Both the position numbers and the translations under genes were made by a program. Positions 1-7,341 of a DNA stretch of 64,000 nt are shown piece after piece (positions within the stretch are counted from its first letter, which is position 1; each line of letters begins with the position of its first letter). Source of the DNA: a bacterium 1xD42-67 (GTDB lineage Bacteria > Bacillota > Clostridia > Oscillospirales > Oscillospiraceae); assembly GCA_003612335.1 (NCBI GenBank), contig RAYO01000001.1:1-64000 (forward strand), written 5' to 3'. Below the pieces are notes generated by a model. It worked only from the letters and a program-made list of their open reading frames with translations, was not told the DNA's origin and ran no database searches.

Positions 1-98
1 TCGTCGGCAGTAAAGCAGGTGTGTCCGCCCTTTCGCATATAGTCCGCGATGATGTCCTGCATGGCCTTTTCATCTTCAACAATCAGTACATTCGCCAT
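1..98 (-). CDS. Response regulator receiver domain, N-terminal fragment
   Basis: The reading frame starts at an ATG (98-96) and runs off the left edge, giving 32 residues that begin MANVLIVEDEKAMQDIIADY. This is the first strand and acidic loop (VEDE) of a CheY-like receiver domain; the acidic pair binds the metal needed for phosphorylation. The output domain lies outside the window, so the regulated process cannot be named. A GGGGTGA ribosome binding site precedes the start and a good promoter lies at 121-149. A partner histidine kinase would be expected beyond the left edge. Confidence 0.85.
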   Translation of the reverse strand, partial: MANVLIVEDEKAMQDIIADYMRKGGHTCFTAD

Positions 99-120
99 AA
101 AAATCACCCCTTTGACTATA

Positions 121-149
121 ATTGTACCGCAATTTCTTCTTGTTGTCAG
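121..149 (-). promoter_or_regulatory. Sigma-A type promoter of the response regulator
   Basis: On the minus strand CTGACA (149-144) is followed after 17 bases by TACAAT (126-121), about 23 bases before the start codon. Both boxes are close to consensus. Confidence 0.65.
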
Positions 150-233
150 TATTGATTTCGAATTTTTAACCTGAAATCCCAAATTCCCGCTTCCTCATAG
201 CGTTTTTGTGGAAATACTAACGTAGCAAGCATA

Positions 234-253
234 GGGAGTGTGGCCACACTCCC
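234..253. repeat. Perfect 20-base palindrome
   Basis: GGGAGTGTGGCCACACTCCC reads the same on both strands. It has no U-run, so it is more likely a protein-binding site or cruciform than a terminator. A second inverted repeat, CGGCCT with AGGCCG, lies about 10 bases further on. Confidence 0.6.
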
Positions 254-530
254 GAAAAACGGCCTAATCTGGCCCCAGCCAGGCCGTGTCCGTTTTGCTT
301 GTTGGGATAGTCCCAAACCCTTATACAGAACAGAGGCAATATCCGCAAGGGCATGGCAGCCACGGCAATATATTCTGTCAAACTGATTACCGAAAAATCT
401 GCTCCAACTCTTTCTACACAGCCCCGTTATCCGACACTTTGGCTGACATCCCTAAATCCGCCTACCAGTCTACGCATTTAGACCCTATCCAGCGGCCTGT
501 TTTCAGGACGTTCAAGAGGCGGTCGCACAA

Positions 531-745
531 GGGGTAATACGATTTGGCCCGCGCCCTCAAAAACGGGTCTCTAACTGCGTAGAAATGAATGATGAACCCC
601 TGCCGCCAAGATAGGGCTGATGTGTAACGCTTTAGAGGCAAAACGGCCCTGATATTTCAAGGCTTTCCGGCTGTGGTCGATAGGGGGGCAATACGATTTG
701 ACCTGCACCCGCCAAAATAGGCTTCTAACGGCGTACAGATGGACG
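531..745. repeat. Pair of diverged 61-base direct repeats
   Basis: Positions 531-591 and 685-745 align without gaps at roughly three of four bases. Shared blocks include AATACGATTTG, CAAAA and TCTAAC(T/G)GCGTA. The spacing is 154 bases. They lie beyond the end of the initiator-like pseudogene. They could be remains of an origin or a duplicated regulatory region; the sequence does not decide. Confidence 0.5.
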
Positions 746-898
746 CTAAAAGCCAGGGCGGGAGGCCAACACCCCGGCGCTCCTGTCCTGGCTTTTGCTG
801 GACTATGAAACTGTGCTATCACACAAGAGGGCCGCAGGCCCTCTTGTGACACCCGCAGAAACCGTACACCCGCTTCGCGTCTGTACGGTTTCTACGGG

Positions 899-1462
899 TC
901 AGATAATGTTCACGATAACCCTTGCTGCGATTTGACCTCTCTGCTTTTCGCTCCCGTTCCATTCCCTTCCGGCGGCTTTGCCGCTTGTCCTCCACGGGAG
1001 AGGGTAGGGGAACGGATAGAAAAGGAATGGGTAATTGATAAATCTTTACTTGATTTTTCTTTATTTACTTATATCTTTATTTTATTGCGTCGGATCTACC
1101 TACATAGGATTTTCCAACATCGGTTTTCCCGACGCAGGTTATTCCAACGCCGGTTGACTGGACGGCGGCTGGGGTTTTTCGTAGATGGTGTACTCCGCTC
1201 TCCGCAGCCGTCCCCGGTTGTCCCGTTCCCTCACCCGCACGATATACCCGGCCCGCTCCAGCTCATGGACGGCCTGACGGATGGCGTCGATCTGCTCCCG
1301 GTTGATGTAGGCCAGTCCTTGCAGGGTGTAGTCCCACTTTTCCGGGAGACTGAGCATCTGTGACAGCAGGCCCTTGGCTTTTAGGGACAGCTCCCGGTTC
1401 CGCAAATGATGGTTGGACATGACTGTGCAATTTGTGTTCTTCGCAACATGAAATACTGTCAT
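899..1462 (-). pseudogene. Replication-initiator-like HTH protein, broken by several stops
   Basis: From the ATG at 1462 (RBS GAAAGGAG) about 107 residues form a helix-turn-helix domain of the kind found at the N-terminus of RepA-like proteins of clostridial mobile elements (FHVAKNTNCTVMSNHHLR, then SLKAKGLLSQMLSLP). The same frame continues to a final TGA at 901-899 but is cut by stops at 1141-1139, 1102-1100, 1084-1082, 1063-1061 and 1048-1046. Between them the Pro-rich linker of this family is still visible (GKPMLENPM). The remaining N-terminal piece could still be made and bind DNA. I read it as a decayed gene. Confidence 0.7.
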
Positions 1463-1485
1463 CTCTGCTCCTTTCAGCACATAAA

Positions 1486-1528
1486 GCGGCGTTCCCAGCC
1501 AAAGCGAGGCGGAGAACACCGCTTTTTT
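1486..1528 (+). terminator. Hairpin followed by a T-run
   Basis: GCGGCGTTC (1486-1494) pairs with GAACACCGC (1514-1522) with one mismatch and is followed by six T residues on the plus strand. It lies just upstream of the initiator-like pseudogene, so it may also be part of that gene's leader. Confidence 0.4.
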
Positions 1529-1602
1529 GTTTCATACATACCATACTTACCTGTCGCCTATACCCATTGATTTTCTTGTGTTTTGGGAAGTATCGTTATC
1601 TA

Positions 1603-3141
1603 ACGCCGCCTTTCGACCGTCCCATGTTTAATCAGATGATTGCCGATGCCAGAGCGGGGAAAATCAATCTGATATTATGCAAAGACCTCAGTCGTCTCGG
1701 CAGAGATTATATCGAAACGGGCCGGTTTACAGACATCGTGTTCCCTTCGATGGGCTGCCGTTTTATCGCTCTGAATGACGGGGTGGACACCATCCACAAA
1801 AACAATGAAATGCTGGTGATTCTGAAAAATGTCATGAACGACCTCTACGCCAGGGACACCAGCAGCAAGATCAAAGCGGTCAAACGGTCCTCGTTTCAAG
1901 CTGGGAAGTATGTGGGCTGCTACGCCCCTATCGGCTATCTGAAAAGCCCGGAGGACAAGCACATCCTCATTCCCGACCCGGAGACCGCGCCAATCGTAAA
2001 GTGTATCTTCGACCTCCGCTGCCAGGGGTACAGCTACCGAAAAATTGCCACGACCCTGAACACAAAGCAAGTGCCGACGCCCAGCGGCTTCTACTATCTC
2101 CGCCAGGGCAAGCCCAACATCCGCAAGGAGGGCGGCTACTGGCAGGCGCAGACGGTGAAGGCCATCCTCCAGAACGAGGTCTATATCGGCCACATGGTGC
2201 AGAATAAAACGGGCATGGTATCCTACAAGGTTCACAAGCAGGTGGACAAGCCGGAGAGCGAGTGGATACGGGTGGAGGGGACCCATGAGCTGTTGATTTC
2301 CATGGAGGTTTGGGAGTTGGTACGGACGATAGAGCGGCAGAACACCCGGAGCCGGACACAGGCGAACGGGGAGACTGCCCTCTTTGCGGGGCTGCTCCGA
2401 TGTATGGACTGCGGCTCCTTGATGCGAAGCTACCATGACGGGCGGCGGCGCAAGGACGGGTCAAAGTCCACCTATCGCAGTTGCGCCTGTGGCCGTTGCG
2501 CCACGTGAGGGAAGTCCGTTTGCACAGCGCACATCATGAACCAGCGTGTTCTGATCGAGGTCGTGCTGACAGACATCCGGGCAAAAGCGGAGCTGGCGAA
2601 GCGTGACCTGGGCAGCCTGATAAAGCGGATACGGACCCAGCGCAGAGCCGCCACCGCCGGAGAGATCAAGCGGGCGCAAACCACTCTGACAGCCATTGAG
2701 AAGCGACTTGCGGAACTTTCCAAGCTGACCCAAGTCATCTATGAGGACAATGTATCGGGCAAGCTGACGGATGAACGCTTTATGAAAATGTCCCAGCGGT
2801 ACGACGAGGAACAGCAGCAGCTCAAAAAGGACATTGAGGAGTTGCAGCGCCAGTGTGACAGGGAGAACGACCGGGCTTTCTGCAAGGAGCAGTTTTTGAA
2901 AGCGGTGCGGAAGTTCATGGAGATGAAAACGCTGACGCCCACCATCCTGCATGAGCTTGTAGAGCGCATCGACGTGTATCAGACCTAGGGCAGAGGAAAG
3001 AACAGGACGCAGCGGATCGTGATCCACTATAACTTCATCGGCGTCCTGGACTTGCCGGAGGTAGAGGAGTACCTGGAGAACGTGGTGCTGGACAGCTGCC
3101 AGGGGGTGGCTATTGAGTATCTTGTCGGTAAGGCCGGGTAA
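1603..3141 (+). pseudogene. Large serine recombinase, 5'-truncated with two in-frame stops
   Basis: The frame starts abruptly at the TPPFDRPMF segment, so the first 60 or so residues with the catalytic serine are missing. What follows is a recombinase of the TnpX/Tn4451 type found in clostridial integrative elements: LSRLGRDYIETG and NDGVDT of the resolvase domain, a recombinase domain, a zinc ribbon (LLRCMDCGSLM) and a coiled coil. The frame is interrupted by TGA at 2506-2508 and TAG at 2986-2988 but stays open in the same phase to TAA at 3139-3141. Both lesions could be single C-to-T changes (CGA to TGA, CAG to TAG). It cannot be active. Confidence 0.85.
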
Positions 3142-3199
3142 AGGAAAGGGAGTGGCCCGAAAGCCGCTCCACCGGGGCACACCGCCCCACAGAAATAGC

Positions 3200-3227
3200 A
3201 AAGGAACAGCCTTTCGACTGTTCCTTT
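3200..3227. terminator. Hairpin after the recombinase remnant
   Basis: AAAGGAACAG (3200-3209) and CTGTTCCTTT (3218-3227) form a perfect 10-base-pair stem with an 8-base loop. Stem ends are A/T-rich, as in bidirectional terminators. It lies 59 bases after the stop of the recombinase pseudogene. Confidence 0.5.
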
Positions 3228-3293
3228 ACATACAAGTGTTCAGTTGCGTTATGAACACTCGACATGAAAAGTGCTGGTGATTTTGATACAACT

Positions 3294-3327
3294 GCACACC
3301 CTTGCCGCATAGGGGGTGCAAGTTTTT
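3294..3327 (+). terminator. Possible intrinsic terminator
   Basis: GCACACCC (3294-3301) pairs imperfectly with GGGGGTGC (3312-3319) and is followed by AAGTTTTT. It would end plus-strand transcription from the old recombinase. Confidence 0.4.
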
Positions 3328-3535
3328 CTGTTGTTTGGGTCAGAGTAACAAAGGGGGTGCAGATTGTAAGGAAAGGGTGTGCAACCTATTGAATATTTAC
3401 AGATCAAGCCGGAGCTGATTCACTTTACATGAGAACATCTTCCGTTCTGTAATTTTATCTTCCGGCCCGACTTCTCCAATCAAAAGCGGGGAGTCTGGGT
3501 TGTGCTTTCCACTGTTTGTTCCAACCGCTTTTTCA

Positions 3536-3661
3536 CTATAATTTGCATTCATCGCAATTTTGCACACAGAATTCAGCGTTATTGCAGCTTTGACCACATT
3601 TCCCTGCGTTTGAATGGTCAAATTCATGTTGACACCATTCGAGTAAAGATGCTTTCAGCAT
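3536..3661 (-). CDS. 41-residue Cys-rich peptide with own promoter
   Basis: An ATG at 3661 with RBS GAGGAGGG opens a 41-codon frame beginning MLKASLLEWCQHEF and ending in CDECKL. Cysteines are at 10, 22, 26, 32, 36 and 39 and histidines at 12 and 16, a spacing (C-x-H-x3-H-x5-C-x3-C-x5-C-x3-C-x2-C) that suggests metal binding or disulfides. A strong promoter (3701-3728) stands just upstream. There is no signal peptide. I do not recognise the family; it may be the N-terminal piece of a longer Cys-rich protein cut by TAG. It follows the recombinase pair, as a separate transcript. Confidence 0.55.
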   Translation of the reverse strand: MLKASLLEWCQHEFDHSNAGKCGQSCNNAEFCVQNCDECKL

Positions 3662-3700
3662 CGTGTTTCCCTCCTCTGCTCTCTTGAGATTCATGATTTA

Positions 3701-3728
3701 ATTATACCACAAAAACAGCATAAGGCAA
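3701..3728 (-). promoter_or_regulatory. Promoter of the Cys-rich peptide
   Basis: TTGCCT (3728-3723), 16 bases, TATAAT (3706-3701) on the minus strand, directly after the terminator of the recombinase operon and about 40 bases before the ATG. Confidence 0.65.
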
Positions 3729-3730
3729 GA

Positions 3731-3766
3731 CAAAAGGCCCGCCAGCCCCAAATGAGCCAGCGGGCC
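3731..3766 (-). terminator. Terminator of the serine-recombinase operon
   Basis: On the minus strand GGCCCGCTGGC and GCTGGCGGGCC-type arms (3766-3756 and 3746-3736, one mismatch) are followed by TTTTG. It begins about 20 bases after the stop codon of the second recombinase. Confidence 0.75.
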
Positions 3767-3784
3767 GTGTGCATCTGTATTCAG

Positions 3785-5368
3785 TTATCCCTCAATCTCC
3801 ATCCCATTCTGGAAGGTGAACACCAGCCGCCCATCGTGGTAGGCTGTGGCCTTCTGCACCACTGCCAGCCAGAGGGAGTTTTCAAACTCCGTAATACCAA
3901 CCTCCCGTTCATGCAAGGCGAACATAAAACCGCCGATGAGGTCGACCTTGGTCTGCCGCTGTTTCTTCTGCTCCTGGAGGGCATCCACCCTGGCCTTGGC
4001 CTTCTCATATCTCGCCACATAGCCGTTGTAGCGTTCTGCGTACTCCTCCTGGCTCTGGGCGCGACCGGCGTTTTCCTGGATGCACCGCTGGGTTAGTTCC
4101 GTCACCACCGCGATTTCCCGGAGCAGTTCGTCCAGTTCCGCATCAATGGCGGAGCAGTTGGTGAGGTGGTCCTGCATGACGCGGCGATCCTCCAGCAGAG
4201 CGTCCTTGCCATCCAGCAGTTGATTGAACGCTGCCAGAAATCGGGCCTTGATATCCTCCTCCAACAGATGCGGGGTGCGGCACTTTTCCTCGTTGCTGAA
4301 CTTCCCGTTACACTGCCAGACCACGCGGCGGTACTTGCTGTTGGAGTGCCAGACCTTGGGGCCGTAGTAGCTGCCGCAGTCGCCACAGACCAGCCGGGAG
4401 GAGAATACTCCGCCGCCGCTGTAGTGGAGGCCCATGCCTTTGCGCCGAGCAAACTCGGCCTGAACAACATCAAACTCATGGGGCTGGATGATGGGCTGGT
4501 GGCTCCGCTCAATCCAATACTGCTGGACTTCGCCCTCGTTTACCTTCCGCTTTTTGCTGAGAAAATCAACTGTATAACATTTTTGAAGGAGTGCTGCCCC
4601 CTTATATTTTTCATTCGTGAGGATGCTCTCCACTACGCTGGCTCCCCACTTCTTTTTGCCGGAGGGCGTGGGGATGCCGTCAGCGGTGAGGGCCTTAGCA
4701 ATAGCGTAGCTGGTCTTGCCCTCCATGAAAAGAGCATAGATGCGGCGGACGATCTTAGCATCGTCCTCCACCACCTCCGGGAATCCGTCCGGCCCCTTCC
4801 GGTAGCCGAGAAACTGCTTATAGGGAAGGTTGACCTTGCCGTCAGAAAACCGCTTGCGCTGGCCCCAGGTGATGTTTTCCGAAAGGGAGCGGCTCTCTTC
4901 CTGGGCCAGCGAGGACATGATGGTGATGAGCAGCTCACCCTTGGAATCGAAGGTCCAGATATTCTCCTTCTCGAAGTAGACCTCCACGCCATGCTCCTTC
5001 AGCTTGCGGATGGTGATCAGGCTGTCCACCGTGTTCCGGGCAAAGCGGCTCACCGACTTGGTGACGATGAGGTCGATTTTCCCGGCGAGGGCATCGGCGA
5101 TCATCTGATTGAAACCAGCCCTGCGCTTTGTGTTCGTGCCGGAAATGCCCTCATCCGTATAGACCGACACAAATTCCCACTCCTGGTTGCTCTTGATGTA
5201 CCGGGTGTAGTAGTCGATCTGCGCCTCGTAGCTGGTGAACTGCTCATCACTGTCGGTGGAGACGCGGGCATACCCTGCTGTCCTGCGTTTCTTCGCCGCC
5301 ACCGCCGGGGCATGGGTATGAAGATTGATGGTTGGGGGAATGACCGTTACTGCTCTTACTGCTGGCAT
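3785..5368 (-). CDS. Large serine recombinase (second of a tandem pair)
   Basis: A 527-residue site-specific recombinase expected to join or excise the element. The resolvase domain carries the catalytic serine in GYARVSTD and the conserved VTKSVSRFARNT; a recombinase domain follows (PTPSGKKKWGASVVESIL), then a zinc ribbon (CGDCG with later Cys pairs) and a C-terminal coiled coil. I chose the ATG at 5368 (MPAVRAVTV) because GGTGATGAGG lies before it and it overlaps the upstream recombinase by 13 bases, pointing to coupled translation. The length and all catalytic segments look complete. The pair recalls ccrA/ccrB-type arrangements in which two recombinases act together. Confidence 0.9.
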   Translation of the reverse strand: MPAVRAVTVIPPTINLHTHAPAVAAKKRRTAGYARVSTDSDEQFTSYEAQIDYYTRYIKSNQEWEFVSVYTDEGISGTNTKRRAGFNQMIADALAGKIDLIVTKSVSRFARNTVDSLITIRKLKEHGVEVYFEKENIWTFDSKGELLITIMSSLAQEESRSLSENITWGQRKRFSDGKVNLPYKQFLGYRKGPDGFPEVVEDDAKIVRRIYALFMEGKTSYAIAKALTADGIPTPSGKKKWGASVVESILTNEKYKGAALLQKCYTVDFLSKKRKVNEGEVQQYWIERSHQPIIQPHEFDVVQAEFARRKGMGLHYSGGGVFSSRLVCGDCGSYYGPKVWHSNSKYRRVVWQCNGKFSNEEKCRTPHLLEEDIKARFLAAFNQLLDGKDALLEDRRVMQDHLTNCSAIDAELDELLREIAVVTELTQRCIQENAGRAQSQEEYAERYNGYVARYEKAKARVDALQEQKKQRQTKVDLIGGFMFALHEREVGITEFENSLWLAVVQKATAYHDGRLVFTFQNGMEIEG

Positions 5369-6669
5369 GACCTCATCACCTGTCCTTTCCTCGCATATTC
5401 TCTGGCGGCGGCTCTCATCTCCGGGGTCCAGCTTTCCGCCCTGGAACGGTCTGCCCACCGTTTAACGATTTGTGTACCGTCCTTGAACAGAAATACCAGA
5501 GTGTTGTTCCCCTCGGCCCTGATAGCCGTTATTTTATCGTGGAGGGCTTTTGCGTCAAAGGTGTCCAACACCAGCACCTCTGCCGCCACTTTCTCCAGTG
5601 TCCCTTCTGGAATCTGCTTGGAGGAACAGGCGGCTTTGCCATAGATGTTGAAGGTGCTGCAAATCCACACCGGCCCGGTTCGGGTCACCTTTCGCCGGTA
5701 GCCCTTGCCGCAGGTGCCGCAGACGATCATCGAAGTGAAAGGATACCTGGCAGGTCCACGGGTGGTTCTGTTGTGCTTGGCAGACCGCCGCGCCATCTCC
5801 GCCTGTACCGCCTGGTAGTCCTCCATGCTGACAATGGCCTCATGTGTGTTCTCCGCATGGTACATGGGCAGCTCACCACGGTTGGGGAGCGTCTTTTTGG
5901 TGATGTGGTTCTCTCTGAATGTGGTTTGGAGAAGCAGATTGCCGGTGTAGGAGTAGTTCCCCAGCACCTTCCGAACGCTGGAACGGCACCAGGCATGGCC
6001 GTTGCGGGAGGTCTTGCCTTGGGCGTTCAGCTTTTTCATGATGGCCTCGACACCCATGCCGGAGAGGTAGTCGGCGAAAATACTCCGCACAATCTCGGCC
6101 TCCTCCGGCTTGACGATGTAAACACCGTTCACATACTTGTACCCCAGAACCTGACCGGACCAGGGCATCCCTTCCTCGAAATTCTTCTTGATGCGCCATT
6201 TCTGATTCTCACTGGCGGAGAGGCTCTCCTCTTGGGCGTAGGATGCCAGAATGGTGAGCATCAGTTCGCCGTCCGCACTCATGGAGTGAATGTTCTGTTC
6301 CTCAAAATAGACATCCACTCCCAGCGATTTCAAATCCCGGACGGTCTGGAGCAGCACCACAGTATTCCTGGCGAACCGGGAAATCGACTTCGTGATGATG
6401 AGGTCGATGTTCCCGGCGCGGCACTCGGCCAGCAGCCGCTGGAAATTCTCCCGGTTCTCCTTTGTGCCGGTCAGGGCCTCGTCTGCGTACACCCCGCAGT
6501 AGAGCCAGCCGGGGTGGTTCTGGATGAGGCTGCTGTAGTAGCTGACCTGGGCTGAGAGGGAGTGGAGCATGGCGTCCTTGCCGGAGGACACTCTGGCGTA
6601 GGCCGCGACCCGCTCCGCCTTGGGCTGTGTAGGAACTTTCAGCCCCATTTTCTGAATAACGCGTTCCAA
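5356..6669 (-). CDS. Large serine recombinase (first of a tandem pair)
   Basis: A 437-residue serine recombinase starting at TTG (6669) behind AAGGAGGTGATT. The catalytic serine is in AAYARVSSG, followed by ITKSISRFARNT and YAQEES, the recombinase domain and a zinc ribbon (CGTCGKGYRRK, later Cys). It is shorter than its partner and lacks the long C-terminal coiled coil. Promoter copy E (6693-6721), shared with accessory genes at 25-30 kb, lies directly upstream, so the recombinase operon seems tied to the phage regulon. With the next gene it is the likely integration/excision module. Confidence 0.9.
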   Translation of the reverse strand: MERVIQKMGLKVPTQPKAERVAAYARVSSGKDAMLHSLSAQVSYYSSLIQNHPGWLYCGVYADEALTGTKENRENFQRLLAECRAGNIDLIITKSISRFARNTVVLLQTVRDLKSLGVDVYFEEQNIHSMSADGELMLTILASYAQEESLSASENQKWRIKKNFEEGMPWSGQVLGYKYVNGVYIVKPEEAEIVRSIFADYLSGMGVEAIMKKLNAQGKTSRNGHAWCRSSVRKVLGNYSYTGNLLLQTTFRENHITKKTLPNRGELPMYHAENTHEAIVSMEDYQAVQAEMARRSAKHNRTTRGPARYPFTSMIVCGTCGKGYRRKVTRTGPVWICSTFNIYGKAACSSKQIPEGTLEKVAAEVLVLDTFDAKALHDKITAIRAEGNNTLVFLFKDGTQIVKRWADRSRAESWTPEMRAAAREYARKGQVMRSCQQ

Positions 6670-6692
6670 AAAATCACCTCCTTGGTGGTCAC

Positions 6693-6721
6693 ATATTCGC
6701 TCTAAAAGCCCGATTTATCAA
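6693..6721 (-). promoter_or_regulatory. Phage-specific promoter, copy E
   Basis: TTGATA (6721-6716), 17 bases, GAATAT (6698-6693). It shares TAGAGCGAATATG with four copies at 25-30 kb. It overlaps the stop of the SHOCT gene and lies 23 bases before the TTG of the first recombinase. Confidence 0.6.
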
Positions 6722-6888
6722 GCGATTGTGCGAAAAATACTATCCAAGGACAGGCCGTACTTTTTGGTCATAATTGTATCGATTTCAGCGTACTCGCTTT
6801 CGGAAATAATGCCCTGGTGGAGCATACCCTTGGCGAGACTCATCGCCGCTTTGTACGCAGCCAAATTGCGGAAGAACTCCTCGGACAC
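6718..6888 (-). CDS. Small SHOCT-domain protein
   Basis: 56 residues starting at GTG (6888), two bases after the upstream stop and behind GGGGGTG. The protein (VSEEFFRNLAAYKAAMSLAK, then GIISESEYAEIDTIMTKKYG) matches the short C-terminal-type helical SHOCT module common beside serine recombinases in clostridial elements. SHOCT segments are thought to aid oligomerisation. Its place in the recombinase operon suggests an accessory role in recombination; this is an inference. Confidence 0.7.
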   Translation of the reverse strand: MSEEFFRNLAAYKAAMSLAKGMLHQGIISESEYAEIDTIMTKKYGLSLDSIFRTIA

Positions 6889-6890
6889 GC

Positions 6891-7265
6891 CTACACCCCC
6901 TTTCTCCGGGCCTCGGCGTAACAAGCGCAGGAGCAGTATTTCCGGTGGTTGTTGCCGTAGCTGTCGAAAGGCTGGCCGCATTGGGCGCAGGTGAAGTGGT
7001 AGACGGCTTTACGGTTGACCGCCTCCGGGTGGCTGTTCCACCAGGCAATGCGGCAGATATCCGAGCAGAATTTTTTCTCCTTATAGTGAGGGGTGCGCAC
7101 CAGCTTGGCTCCACATTGGAGGCACAGCTTTTCCTCGCCGTTTGGATTTCTCCGGCAGACCGACTTGACCGTATTCAGCGAGTAGCCAGTGAGGGCGGCG
7201 ATCTTTTTATAGCCCAGCCCCTGCTCCCGATAATGTAAAATGTCCATTGATTTTTCAGTTGCCAT
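6891..7265 (-). CDS. HTH protein with two zinc-binding segments
   Basis: 124 residues from ATG 7265 (RBS GAGGGG). Residues 1-40 form a sigma-70 region 4-like helix-turn-helix (YREQGLGYKKIAALTGYSLN). Two Cys clusters follow: CLQCGAKL with KFCSDICR, and FTCAQCGQPF with KYCSCACY. This combination is seen in small proteins next to recombinases of clostridial elements and probably binds DNA. It heads the group leading to the two recombinases, so it may be an excision factor or regulator. Confidence 0.75.
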   Translation of the reverse strand: MATEKSMDILHYREQGLGYKKIAALTGYSLNTVKSVCRRNPNGEEKLCLQCGAKLVRTPHYKEKKFCSDICRIAWWNSHPEAVNRKAVYHFTCAQCGQPFDSYGNNHRKYCSCACYAEARRKGV

Positions 7266-7341
7266 AGAATGATGCCCCTCAAAAAAGTAATAGAAATTCA
7301 AGCCCACCAGGGAAAATCCCCGGTGGGCCATAGTGGTGCTA

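Larger units (their letters stand above)
150..898. other. Gene-poor remnant of a mobile element
   Basis: I see no convincing gene here. Open frames in the stretch have no family resemblance and poor ribosome binding sites. It holds a 20-base perfect palindrome (234-253), a second GC-rich hairpin just after it, and a diverged 61-base direct repeat (531-591 and 685-745). With the broken initiator-like gene and recombinase that follow, it looks like the decayed end of an integrative element. Confidence 0.5.
3142..3535. other. Intergenic junction between old element and prophage
   Basis: No gene is supported here. The stretch holds hairpins at 3200-3227 and 3294-3327 and three copies of GGGTGCA or GGGTGTGCA. 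An open frame at 3397-3627 (minus) overlaps the Cys-rich peptide gene in another phase, and I do not accept it. Serine integrases act at sites next to their own gene, so one attachment site of the prophage may lie in this area; I cannot locate it. Confidence 0.35.

Noticed and set aside
286-537. Open frame of 83 codons on the plus strand
   Set aside because: No ribosome binding site and no recognisable domain; it covers hairpins and the diverged direct repeat region.
3397-3627. Open frame of 76 codons on the minus strand
   Set aside because: It overlaps the Cys-rich peptide in another phase, starts without a good ribosome binding site and lacks any domain. The peptide frame has the promoter and RBS.
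4166-5644. Long open frame opposite the recombinase genes
   Set aside because: GC-rich coding DNA often leaves the complementary frame open. The product has no domain, and the minus-strand recombinases are certain.
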